From positions 1,860,001 to 1,924,000 of the forward strand of contig NZ_BMYZ01000001.1 of NCBI RefSeq assembly GCF_014652535.1: a DNA stretch of 64,000 bases, written 5' to 3'. The notes below the pieces were generated by a model, which ran no database searches, was not told where the DNA came from, and was given only the letters and a program-made list of their open reading frames with translations. Of this stretch, positions 56,819 to 64,000 are shown one piece after another; the stretch's first letter is position 1, and each line of letters starts with the position of its first letter. The translations under genes were made by a program, and so were the position numbers. The stretch comes from Cellvibrio zantedeschiae. Its GTDB lineage: Bacteria > Pseudomonadota > Gammaproteobacteria > Pseudomonadales > Cellvibrionaceae.

Positions 56819-59614
56819 TTAACCCATTGACCTCAAGAGCGCATCAAACAAATCTTTCGCAACCGTAATTACACGCGCATTGGCGGTGTAAAGTTGTTGA
56901 AACTGAATCAGGTTCGCTGCTTCTTCATCCATATTCACGCTGGATATTCCATCGCGCATGGTTTTGGTTTGCTCAAGCAAGCTTCTGCTTGCCTCAGTAT
57001 TAATTTTTGACAAATTACTTTTTGTTCCAACTTCTTCAACCAAACGCCCGTACCCTTGACTAAAACTCATGGACTTATTATCCATGGTTGAGTTAGTTTC
57101 CAGCGCCGTCATTGCCAAAGCATTACGGTTATCGTTTTTTGAATCTTTGTTGAAATCAATTGTGAATACATCGCCTGCTTTAGGTTGACCGGAAATTTTT
57201 ACCTGGTAACCCAAATAAGAAGATTGCGCAAAACCGGGCAAAGTTGAATCGCCCAAAAGCTGGCTTGTACTGGGTGATGTTGACAAGGTCACACCATCTG
57301 CCAGCGTAATATCAATTTTTCCACCAATGGTAATTGCGCTTTGTTCTACGGCTGCTGTTGCAGTTGCATCCACACCGGACAAACGAACATTAGGATTACC
57401 AGTTCCATCGTTCACACTGATATTGTTGATGGAGGTATCTGCAGCAGTGAAACGCACATCCAGATTCACACCGGATGACGCAACCAAACGCAATTCAGGT
57501 CTACCCGTTATTGGATTACTACCGCTCTCTGCACGAATGCCAAGCGCTTTTAAATTTGCGTTGGAATTGATTTGATCCCGCACATAATTATTGAAATTAG
57601 TTTCGCCCGCATAAGGATCTGTAGGCGTTGTGTAATTTGGATCAGGAACACTAGTATCCAAATTAGGTCCATTGTAACGAAGTAAATTTTCACCATTCAG
57701 GCTCAATTGCAAAGGCGAAGCAAATCCAAGCGGATCAATATTTACATCTGTAATCGTTGCCGTTGTGTAAGCATGGGCACTTACGCCTTTAATGCTATTT
57801 AATGACGCTGCAGTTTGCGCTGCAGAGGCATTATTTCCTGTGACCATAACCTGGGTATTTACCAAGCCAGTGGTTTTATCTTGCATTGAAAAAGTATATT
57901 GCTCAGCGGGGTAACCGTTCGCTTGCGCAGCTAAAGCGGTATTTAATGTCACTGGCAAACGTCCGGTAGGTAAACCTAGACGAGCGCCACTGCCGATAAT
58001 ACGGGTCTCACCTTTATCCGTTGTGAAAATAGAATTTTCACGATTAGGATAAAAAGTTTGCTCGCTCATTGCAGGCACTAAAGGTTTTGGATGAGCAGGA
58101 TCAGTGTTATCCAAAACTTCATAAGTAGTCTCTGAAGTAAAACGCACAATTACCGGTGGTGATAATTTCCCGGAATTAGAATAAGCAGGTAGCAATTTGT
58201 TGTTTGCATCGTAAAGGCTCAAGACCTCACCTGCACTCACCGCACCATTGCCAGTATTCGCGCCAGATTTTCCAGTGCGGATTGGTGAAGCAAAAGCTAA
58301 TTGATCAGGTGATTTCAACAATGAATGAATGTCGCGCGCACCGTTGCGAGTGGGCTGCAAGGTAAATGTATCGCCGCCCTGGAAAGAACCGCTTTCAAGG
58401 GTTAATTTTAAACCGTCAAATTTAATATCTTGCGGAAAACCACCTGACAAAATACCCTGGCTGACAACAGAGTTATCCGACACACGTTTAATGCTGTAAT
58501 TGTTGGTTCCCGCAGCTATATCAAATTTATAATCTTCAATAGAAATCGCGCTGGAGTCTTCAATCGTTAAAGACAATACGCGATCATCTGGCTGCGCATT
58601 GTTTCCGTGTGCAATACGGGTGTAGGTAATATTTTTTTCATTGATATCGGTAAACATGGCTTGTCCATAATTACCGTTTGCATCCAACCCCTGAGTTTGC
58701 ACTTTATTAAAGGTATCGCTCATTACAATGGCAATACGGCCCAATTCATTGAGCGAAGGTTGCAGTACATCTTTTTTGAATTTGAGCAAACCACCCAACT
58801 GCCCGCCAGTCACTGAATCACTAATATCTGACGATACTGTATTGGTGTTGAGGTAAATTTTTCCGCCGTTGCGAACGCTAAAGCTACTTACATTAGGGCC
58901 AACAACCAAAGGTTCACCGTTGCCAATAAACACATTGACATCACCGCCATCTTGTTGAACCAGTTGCACAGAGGCCAGCTCAGAAAGTTTTCTTAAAGCT
59001 TCATCGCGTTGATCCAGTAAATCATTCGGTTGACCACCTGAACCTGAGGCATTTTTTTCAGCGATGGATTGATTCAAATTAGCAACAGATTTTGCCAGGC
59101 TGGTTATTTGCCCCATGACGGTACTGATTTCGCCGTCCACGCCTTTTGCCGTTTCTTCCAAACGGTCGTACAGGGTGTTGTAACGTAAGGTCAGGCTTTC
59201 TGATTGGGTAATAATCAATTGGCGCGCAGGCGAAGACGATGGATCACTCGCGCCATTCTGTAAGGATGCAAAAAAACTTTGCAAGCTGCCAATTAAACCT
59301 GTGCTGGAATCAGAAAATAATTTATCAACCTTGCCAATGTTTTGGTTGTATTTATCCAGCTGATTAAAATTAGTTGCATCTAAACGGATTTGCGTGTTTA
59401 AAAATTCGTTAACAACGCGTTTTACAGATTCAGTATTAACCCCCGCCCCTAAAAATCCGGCGCTACCGAATTGCTGCTCAGGACGAGTTGAAAAATTAAC
59501 TTCCTGACGGTTGTAACCAACAGTGTTTGCATTGGAAATATTGTTACCAGCCGTGCGCAATGCAATCTGGCTGGCTTGCAAACCGGAAATTGCATTGGAG
59601 AGGAGTCCACTCAT
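56819..59614 (-). CDS. flgK: Hook-filament junction protein FlgK (long form)
   Basis: A 931-residue FlgK (Salmonella 553). The N-terminus SGLLSNAISGLQASQIALRTAGNNISNANTVGYNRQEV is the standard rod/hook-type motif, with GQPNDLLDQRDEALRKLSEL following. The C-terminus SSVNMDEEAANLIQFQQLYTANARVITVAKDLFDALL is also standard. The middle (about 340-820) is expanded with beta-rich domains (SIEDYKFDIAAGTNNYSIKRVSD, TFTLQPTRNGARDI, INNISVNDGTGNPNVRL). It forms the first junction zone between hook and filament. Its ATG overlaps the flgJ stop by 4 bases (ATGA), so the two are translationally coupled. Confidence 0.93.
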   Translation of the reverse strand: MSGLLSNAISGLQASQIALRTAGNNISNANTVGYNRQEVNFSTRPEQQFGSAGFLGAGVNTESVKRVVNEFLNTQIRLDATNFNQLDKYNQNIGKVDKLFSDSSTGLIGSLQSFFASLQNGASDPSSSPARQLIITQSESLTLRYNTLYDRLEETAKGVDGEISTVMGQITSLAKSVANLNQSIAEKNASGSGGQPNDLLDQRDEALRKLSELASVQLVQQDGGDVNVFIGNGEPLVVGPNVSSFSVRNGGKIYLNTNTVSSDISDSVTGGQLGGLLKFKKDVLQPSLNELGRIAIVMSDTFNKVQTQGLDANGNYGQAMFTDINEKNITYTRIAHGNNAQPDDRVLSLTIEDSSAISIEDYKFDIAAGTNNYSIKRVSDNSVVSQGILSGGFPQDIKFDGLKLTLESGSFQGGDTFTLQPTRNGARDIHSLLKSPDQLAFASPIRTGKSGANTGNGAVSAGEVLSLYDANNKLLPAYSNSGKLSPPVIVRFTSETTYEVLDNTDPAHPKPLVPAMSEQTFYPNRENSIFTTDKGETRIIGSGARLGLPTGRLPVTLNTALAAQANGYPAEQYTFSMQDKTTGLVNTQVMVTGNNASAAQTAASLNSIKGVSAHAYTTATITDVNIDPLGFASPLQLSLNGENLLRYNGPNLDTSVPDPNYTTPTDPYAGETNFNNYVRDQINSNANLKALGIRAESGSNPITGRPELRLVASSGVNLDVRFTAADTSINNISVNDGTGNPNVRLSGVDATATAAVEQSAITIGGKIDITLADGVTLSTSPSTSQLLGDSTLPGFAQSSYLGYQVKISGQPKAGDVFTIDFNKDSKNDNRNALAMTALETNSTMDNKSMSFSQGYGRLVEEVGTKSNLSKINTEASRSLLEQTKTMRDGISSVNMDEEAANLIQFQQLYTANARVITVAKDLFDALLRSMG

Positions 59615-60639
59615 GATTGCACTCCTGTCGCATCAGCTATGACATTGATCGCAGCATCAGAATTGTCTGTTGCAGAACGGATTGAATCATTATTCAACAA
59701 GCGTTTAATTTTGTCGGCATAATCCGGGTCGGTTGCATAACCTGCTTTTTGCAGAGCTTCTGCATAACTTTCAGAATCCGCACCTGCAGACAAAGCTTCT
59801 TTATAACGTGGATTGTTTTTAATCAAGGCTACATAATCGGCAAAGCTTTGCTCGTAATCATCGTATTGGCGGAATGCTGCGCGTTCTTGTTGGGCAATTC
59901 CCTGTTTATTTTCCAGCGTATTAACAGTCACGCTTTTGCCCTGCCAACCGGTAGCTTTAATATTAAAAATATTAAAAGAGTTATTGCCGTCAGTATCGTG
60001 AATTAAGTGCTTACCCCAACCAGTTTCCAATGCAGCTTGTGCGAGTAACACATCAGTGCCCACATTTAATTCAGCCGCTGCTTTTTCCGCGTAAGGTTTT
60101 ACACGCTCTACAAATTCTTCAGGCGTTTGTGCCACGGCAGATTTATTACCCGCACGCAATTCACTAACGGCTGCTACAGGCTTTGTCCGAACCACAGGAG
60201 CAAACGTTGTTTTTAGTGATCTTTCCAGCGTATTCACCGGCTCAGATTTAACATTCAGGTCAACAGGTTTGTTATAGAGCTTTTGCATTTGGGCAAACAT
60301 AGATTTTGCCAAACCAATGCCTTCACCGCTGGTCAGGTTTAAGACCATTTGCTGATCCATCATATCTTGATGGAATTTTACTTCTTCGCTAGAAAACATA
60401 TCGCCGTCTGCAAAGACGGCGTTAGCATCGCGCATGGATTTCAGCATTTGCTGAACAAACATGGCTTCAAATTTTTTGGAAATTTCTTTCAGCGCCGCCG
60501 GGTCATTGCGATGCCCCATCAACTTCACGGAATTCAATGAATTCTGATCGAAGTAATTGTCCTTTACGGCCGATGTTTTTCCTGCCGCTGCAGAACCTGC
60601 AAGTGCAGCCGTCAATGAATTGTTATCTATTGTTGTCAT
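59611..60639 (-). CDS. flgJ: FlgJ: rod-binding protein and peptidoglycan hydrolase
   Basis: A 342-residue two-domain protein. The N-terminal rod-binding domain (about 35-120) shows LKEISKKFEAMFVQQMLKSMRDANAVF and FHQDMMDQQMVLNLTSGEGIGLAKSM. The C-terminal glucosaminidase domain (about 180-320) shows AAAELNVGTDVLLAQAALETGWGKH (catalytic Glu near 218) and NSFNIFNIKATGWQGKS. It opens the murein layer and assists rod assembly in the periplasm. It directly follows flgI with no spacer and overlaps flgK by 4 bases. Confidence 0.94.
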   Translation of the reverse strand: MTTIDNNSLTAALAGSAAAGKTSAVKDNYFDQNSLNSVKLMGHRNDPAALKEISKKFEAMFVQQMLKSMRDANAVFADGDMFSSEEVKFHQDMMDQQMVLNLTSGEGIGLAKSMFAQMQKLYNKPVDLNVKSEPVNTLERSLKTTFAPVVRTKPVAAVSELRAGNKSAVAQTPEEFVERVKPYAEKAAAELNVGTDVLLAQAALETGWGKHLIHDTDGNNSFNIFNIKATGWQGKSVTVNTLENKQGIAQQERAAFRQYDDYEQSFADYVALIKNNPRYKEALSAGADSESYAEALQKAGYATDPDYADKIKRLLNNDSIRSATDNSDAAINVIADATGVQS

Positions 60640-61767
60640 TTAGATCACCACCAATTCAGCTTTGAGCGCACCAGATTGTTTTAAGGCTTCCAATATCGCC
60701 ATTAAATCACTGGGAGATGCACCCACATTATTGACAGAGCGCACTATGTCATCCAGTGATGCACCAGGCGCAAACTTGAACATGGGATTGGTTTTTTCTG
60801 ACGCGGTCACTTTACTGCTAGGAACAACCACAGTTTGGCCTTCGCCTAATGGATTGGGTTGGCTCACTGTTAGACTTTCTGCAACAGTCACAGTGAGACT
60901 ACCGTGGGTAACAGCAACAGGTGACACGCGAACATTTTTTCCAACAACGATGGTTCCTGTGCGCGAATTTATAATTACTTTTGCAGCTTCTTCACCTAAG
61001 GTGACTTCAAGGTTTTCCAACATAGCAATAAAATCCACACGCTGTGCTGGATTTTGTGGTGAATCAACCATCACAGAAACTGAATCTAATGGGCGCGCAA
61101 CGTCTGGCCCCAATAAACCGTTAATACTTTTTGCCAATTGATTAGCGGTAGTAAAATCTGCGCGGTTCAAATTGAACACTATGGGCTGGCCGCCGGCAAA
61201 ATTGGTTTCAACCGCACGCTCAACCAAAGCACCACCGGGAATTCGGCCTGCACTGGGAATATTTACTTTAATACTTGAACCATCGGCGCCTTGCGCACCA
61301 AAGCCACCCACTACGAGGTTACCTTGTGCAACTGCGTAAACTTTGCCATCCAAACCTTTTAAAGGCGCAACTAACAAACTACCGCCGCGCAAACTTTTTG
61401 CGTTACTAATGGAAGACACTGTTACATCCAAAGACTGGCCAGGTTTTGCAAACGCAGGTAACTCGGCTTGAATCATTACCGCTGCCACGTTTTTCATTTG
61501 CATACGTGCACCTTCCGGTACGGTGATGCCAAATTGCTTCAACATGGAATTGAATGATTGAGTGGTAAAAGGTGATTGGGTTACCTGATCACCTGTACCA
61601 TCCAAACCGACTACCAAACCATAACCAATTAATTGGTTAGGACGCACACCCGCTACGCTTGCGATATCTTTAATACGCTCGGCAGATGCGACAACTGAAA
61701 ATGGCAGCAATAGAGTCCCTATTAAAAAACTAACGATAATTTTTTTGCAGGTTAAGACTTTCATCAT
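60640..61767 (-). CDS. flgI: Flagellar P-ring protein FlgI
   Basis: A 375-residue exported protein. The signal peptide is [18 protein letters not shown] (cleavage near residue 29); [31 protein letters not shown] is the FlgI N-terminal signature and [22 protein letters not shown] a later one. The C-terminus reads [22 protein letters not shown]. It forms the ring around the rod in the peptidoglycan layer. Two ATG codons in tandem begin the gene. It is 41 bases after flgH. Confidence 0.96.
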   Translation of the reverse strand: MMKVLTCKKIIVSFLIGTLLLPFSVVASAERIKDIASVAGVRPNQLIGYGLVVGLDGTGDQVTQSPFTTQSFNSMLKQFGITVPEGARMQMKNVAAVMIQAELPAFAKPGQSLDVTVSSISNAKSLRGGSLLVAPLKGLDGKVYAVAQGNLVVGGFGAQGADGSSIKVNIPSAGRIPGGALVERAVETNFAGGQPIVFNLNRADFTTANQLAKSINGLLGPDVARPLDSVSVMVDSPQNPAQRVDFIAMLENLEVTLGEEAAKVIINSRTGTIVVGKNVRVSPVAVTHGSLTVTVAESLTVSQPNPLGEGQTVVVPSSKVTASEKTNPMFKFAPGASLDDIVRSVNNVGASPSDLMAILEALKQSGALKAELVVI

Positions 61768-61808
61768 TTAATACTCTATTGCGATAAAGGGATGACTAAA
61801 CAACAAGA

Positions 61809-62504
61809 TTAAAACGGCCAAATCGGACCATTAAAGAATTTCGCCAACCAACCCATGTTTTGCGACTCTGCTAATGAACCAGTGCCGCTGTAAGAAATTT
61901 TTGCATTAGCTAAACGAGTGGATACAACTGTGTTGTCTGGCGCAACATCATCAGGGCGAACAATGCCGCTGATGCGGATAAATTCATCACCACTATTTAA
62001 AGTGATCCACTTTTCACCGCGCACCATTAAATTTCCGTTAGGCATAATCTCTGCAACGGTCACAGTGATATTGCCTTGCAAGCTGTTGCTTTGGTCTGCG
62101 CCGGAATTACCACCGAACTTTCTGTTTTGTGCGATGTTAGTATCCAGGCTCATATTGCCCAGTGTTGGATTGGTTCCCAACAAAGTACCTGCACCGCCGT
62201 TAAATGTTTGGGTGTTATCTTTTTTCACTGAAACATTGGCAGATTTTTTTGATGCCGTACTTTCGTTCAAAGTAATGGTGAGAATGTCGCCCACGAAATG
62301 TGCTTTTCTATCGCCAAACAAACTCAAGCCATAAGAGTCCTGATACAGCGAACCTTCTGTACGCTGAGGCATTGCCTGCGTAGAAGAAATAGTAGGCGCG
62401 TAATAAGGATCACCAGGTTTTGGTTTGTTGTTGGACATGCATCCTGCTAAAGCCAGCGCACAAACTGTGACTATGAGCGATGAATTTAAGCGTGAAGATT
62501 TCAT
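61809..62504 (-). CDS. flgH: Flagellar L-ring lipoprotein FlgH
   Basis: A 231-residue lipoprotein (VTVCALALAGC, Cys near residue 22). FlgH motifs are present: GSLYQDSYGLSLFGDRKAHFVGDILTITLNES, NGNLMVRGEKWITLNSGDEFIRISGIVRPDDV and ANAKISYSGTGSLAESQNMGWLAKFF. It forms the outer-membrane ring of the basal body. It lies 22 bases after flgG in the operon. Confidence 0.96.
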   Translation of the reverse strand: MKSSRLNSSLIVTVCALALAGCMSNNKPKPGDPYYAPTISSTQAMPQRTEGSLYQDSYGLSLFGDRKAHFVGDILTITLNESTASKKSANVSVKKDNTQTFNGGAGTLLGTNPTLGNMSLDTNIAQNRKFGGNSGADQSNSLQGNITVTVAEIMPNGNLMVRGEKWITLNSGDEFIRISGIVRPDDVAPDNTVVSTRLANAKISYSGTGSLAESQNMGWLAKFFNGPIWPF

Positions 62505-62526
62505 GGCATTACACTCGATGATTCAA

Positions 62527-63315
62527 TTAAAGGTTTTGAGCAATGTTCTGCAACATTTGATCGGCAGTGGAAACGACTTTTGAATTCATTTCGTAAGCGC
62601 GTTGCGTGGTAATCATGTTTACCATTTCTTCCACGATATCCACGTTCGAACTTTCTAATTGGCCTTGCAATAACATACCCATTCCGTTTTCACCGGGTGC
62701 ACCTTGTGTTGGTGTTCCGCTCGCAACGGTTTGTACAAATAAATTTCCACCAATCGCTTGCAAGCCTGCAGGGTTTACGAAATCAGTGAGAGTGATGCTG
62801 CCTAATTGTTGTGGCGTTGCTTCTTGGCCTTCAGTCAATGCAAACACACTGCCGTCTTTGCCGATGGTGATGCGGTTAGCGCCTTGCGGAACTGTAATGG
62901 CTGGTTCCAAAACCAAACCATCGGAGTTAACCAACTGCCCTTCCTGGCTCAATTGCAACTGACCGTTACGGGTGTAAGCAATGGTGCCGTCTGCTTGCAA
63001 TACTTGCAGAAAACCGCGGCCGTTAATTGCAACGTCCAATGGTTGTTCAGTCACTTGCAAATTGCCCTGGGTAAATTGTTTAGTGGTTGCAACAACACGT
63101 GCACCTGTACCCAATTGCAAACCCGATGGCAGCTGCGAATCTTGCGTTTCTTGCGCGCCAGGTTGACGTTGAATTTGGTAAACCAAATCTTCAAATACCG
63201 CGCGGTCGCGTTTGAAACCTACGGTGCTGGTATTCGCCAGGTTGTTAGAAATAGTTGTGAGCTGTTTATCCTGTGCAGCTAACCCGGTTTTACTAACGTA
63301 CAGTGATGACATCAT
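62527..63315 (-). CDS. flgG: Flagellar distal rod protein FlgG
   Basis: A 262-residue protein, the exact usual length. The N-terminus SSLYVSKTGLAAQDKQLTTISNNLANTSTVGFKRDRAVFEDL and the C-terminus SNVDIVEEMVNMITTQRAYEMNSKVVSTADQMLQ are the rod/hook family hallmarks. It forms the distal rod. It follows flgF by 39 bases. Confidence 0.96.
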   Translation of the reverse strand: MMSSLYVSKTGLAAQDKQLTTISNNLANTSTVGFKRDRAVFEDLVYQIQRQPGAQETQDSQLPSGLQLGTGARVVATTKQFTQGNLQVTEQPLDVAINGRGFLQVLQADGTIAYTRNGQLQLSQEGQLVNSDGLVLEPAITVPQGANRITIGKDGSVFALTEGQEATPQQLGSITLTDFVNPAGLQAIGGNLFVQTVASGTPTQGAPGENGMGMLLQGQLESSNVDIVEEMVNMITTQRAYEMNSKVVSTADQMLQNIAQNL

Positions 63316-63354
63316 GATGGAATTCCTCGTGAGACTGACTCAGTCGTAAATGGG

Positions 63355-64000
63355 TTAGGACATCTGCAAAAGTTGCGCAGAAGCAGACGAGTTATCCTCT
63401 GCCGTCTTCATTAACTTCAACTGCATATCAAATTGGCGCGCAAGGCTGATGATTTGGGTGAACTCGCTCATGGCATTCACGTTGCTGGCCTCAAGTACGC
63501 CACTTGCAACGCGTACGGAGGCATCAGGCGCAGCGGTCAAACCATCGCGCTGGCGGAACAGGCCATCAGGGCCTTTTTCAAGATTGGTAACTTCGGGCTT
63601 CACCAGCTTGATGCGGTTGGTTTCAACCATGGTTTCAGCAGTTTGCCCAAGGGAAATAGTTGAAATGGTTCCGTCAGAACCCACTTCGATCTTATCCAGT
63701 GGTGGCAAACTGATAGGACCAGAGTTACCAATCACCGCCAAACCATTGGCTGTACGTAAAGTACCTGTGGCATCAATCGCCAGATTGCCGGCGCGGGTAT
63801 AGGCTTCGCTGCCATCTGGCGCTTGTACGGCAATAAAGCCTTCGCCATTAATAGCAATGTCCATGGGGTTACCCGTGGTTTGCATGGCACCGAATTCAAA
63901 ATCAGCACGAGGGCTTTCTGTAAGTGCATAGGCGCGGGTTGGCTGACCATCCCCGTAATACACACCCATGCTGCGGGATTGCTCAAAATCAGCCTTAAAA
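63355..64000 (-). CDS. flgF: Flagellar proximal rod protein FlgF (5' end beyond window)
   Basis: The frame is open to the window end (FKADFEQSRSMGVYYGDG at the edge), so the first 30 or so residues are missing. The body shows GNPMDIAINGEGFIAVQAPDGSEAYTRAGN, and the C-terminus SNVNAMSEFTQIISLARQFDMQLKLMKTAEDNSSASAQLLQ is that of FlgF. It forms part of the proximal rod, and with flgG to flgL it makes a conventional operon whose promoter lies outside the window. Confidence 0.94.
   Translation of the reverse strand, partial: FKADFEQSRSMGVYYGDGQPTRAYALTESPRADFEFGAMQTTGNPMDIAINGEGFIAVQAPDGSEAYTRAGNLAIDATGTLRTANGLAVIGNSGPISLPPLDKIEVGSDGTISTISLGQTAETMVETNRIKLVKPEVTNLEKGPDGLFRQRDGLTAAPDASVRVASGVLEASNVNAMSEFTQIISLARQFDMQLKLMKTAEDNSSASAQLLQMS

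Noticed and set aside
1-64000. CRISPR arrays, prophage, integrase, insertion sequences, tRNA or rRNA genes
   Set aside because: I looked for regularly spaced repeats, transposase-like frames and tRNA-like ends by eye and found none. A tRNAscan or IS search could still reveal something missed.

Overview
The window reads as a chromosomal stretch of a Gram-negative, polar-flagellated gammaproteobacterium. The gene set (AcnB, MiaE, YceH, FlgH/FlgI outer rings, MprF with AcvB, a CE2-type polysaccharide esterase, a PEP-CTERM protein, legionaminic-acid genes) fits Cellvibrio or a close relative in the Cellvibrionaceae. That placement is an inference from protein style, not from a marker gene. I found no rRNA, tRNA, CRISPR array, transposase or phage gene.

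Region 1 (1-28.4 kb) is housekeeping and accessory genes in short transcription units. These are a MerR regulator with a carboxymuconolactone-decarboxylase-like protein, a frameshifted periplasmic-binding-protein-like gene, a GlcG/HbpS protein, a type-2 EF-G, and a small redox cluster (thioredoxin-like protein, HxlR regulator, glutathione transferase). They continue with a CE2-like lipoprotein esterase, a sulfotransferase-like protein, a second glutathione transferase, a GGDEF protein with a degenerate signature (GDAEF), a zinc metallopeptidase, a CBS protein, a DUF4399 protein, a PEP-CTERM protein, YceH, a possible pseudo-receiver protein, an FKBP lipoprotein, an FMN reductase, an HD-GYP protein, a shikimate-kinase-like protein, MiaE, a DUF1289 protein, an SMP-30-like lipoprotein and AcnB. 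The 3' flanks of the EF-G and aconitase genes share a palindromic repeat block.

Region 2 (28.4-38.6 kb) is a nonulosonic-acid (legionaminic-acid type) locus in two convergent operons: maf-legI-legG on + and legF-legB-legC-acyltransferase-methyltransferase-ptmE on -. Together they account for almost the whole GDP-sugar route to CMP-legionaminic acid plus a Maf-type flagellin glycosyltransferase. Each operon is preceded by a good sigma-54 (RpoN) -24/-12 element, matching the one I find before the first flagellin gene. No standard LegH acetyltransferase is present; a FemAB/GNAT-like gene sits where it would be expected.

Region 3 (38.8-64 kb) is flagellar, on the - strand: flgF (cut by the window end), flgG, flgH, flgI, flgJ, flgK, flgL, a FliT-like gene, flagellin 2, flaG, flagellin 1 and, further on, fliD. 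Between flagellin 1 and fliD lie a MASE1/CHASE/PAS histidine kinase (-) and an mprF-acvB pair (+). All axial secreted proteins (FlgK, FlgL, FliD, both flagellins) are much longer than enterobacterial ones. The two flagellins appear to be under different sigma factors (sigma-54 for 1, sigma-28 for 2), and fliD has a sigma-28 element. A 13-bp inverted repeat would bury the ribosome-binding site of flagellin 2 in read-through mRNA but not in mRNA started at its own sigma-28 promoter.
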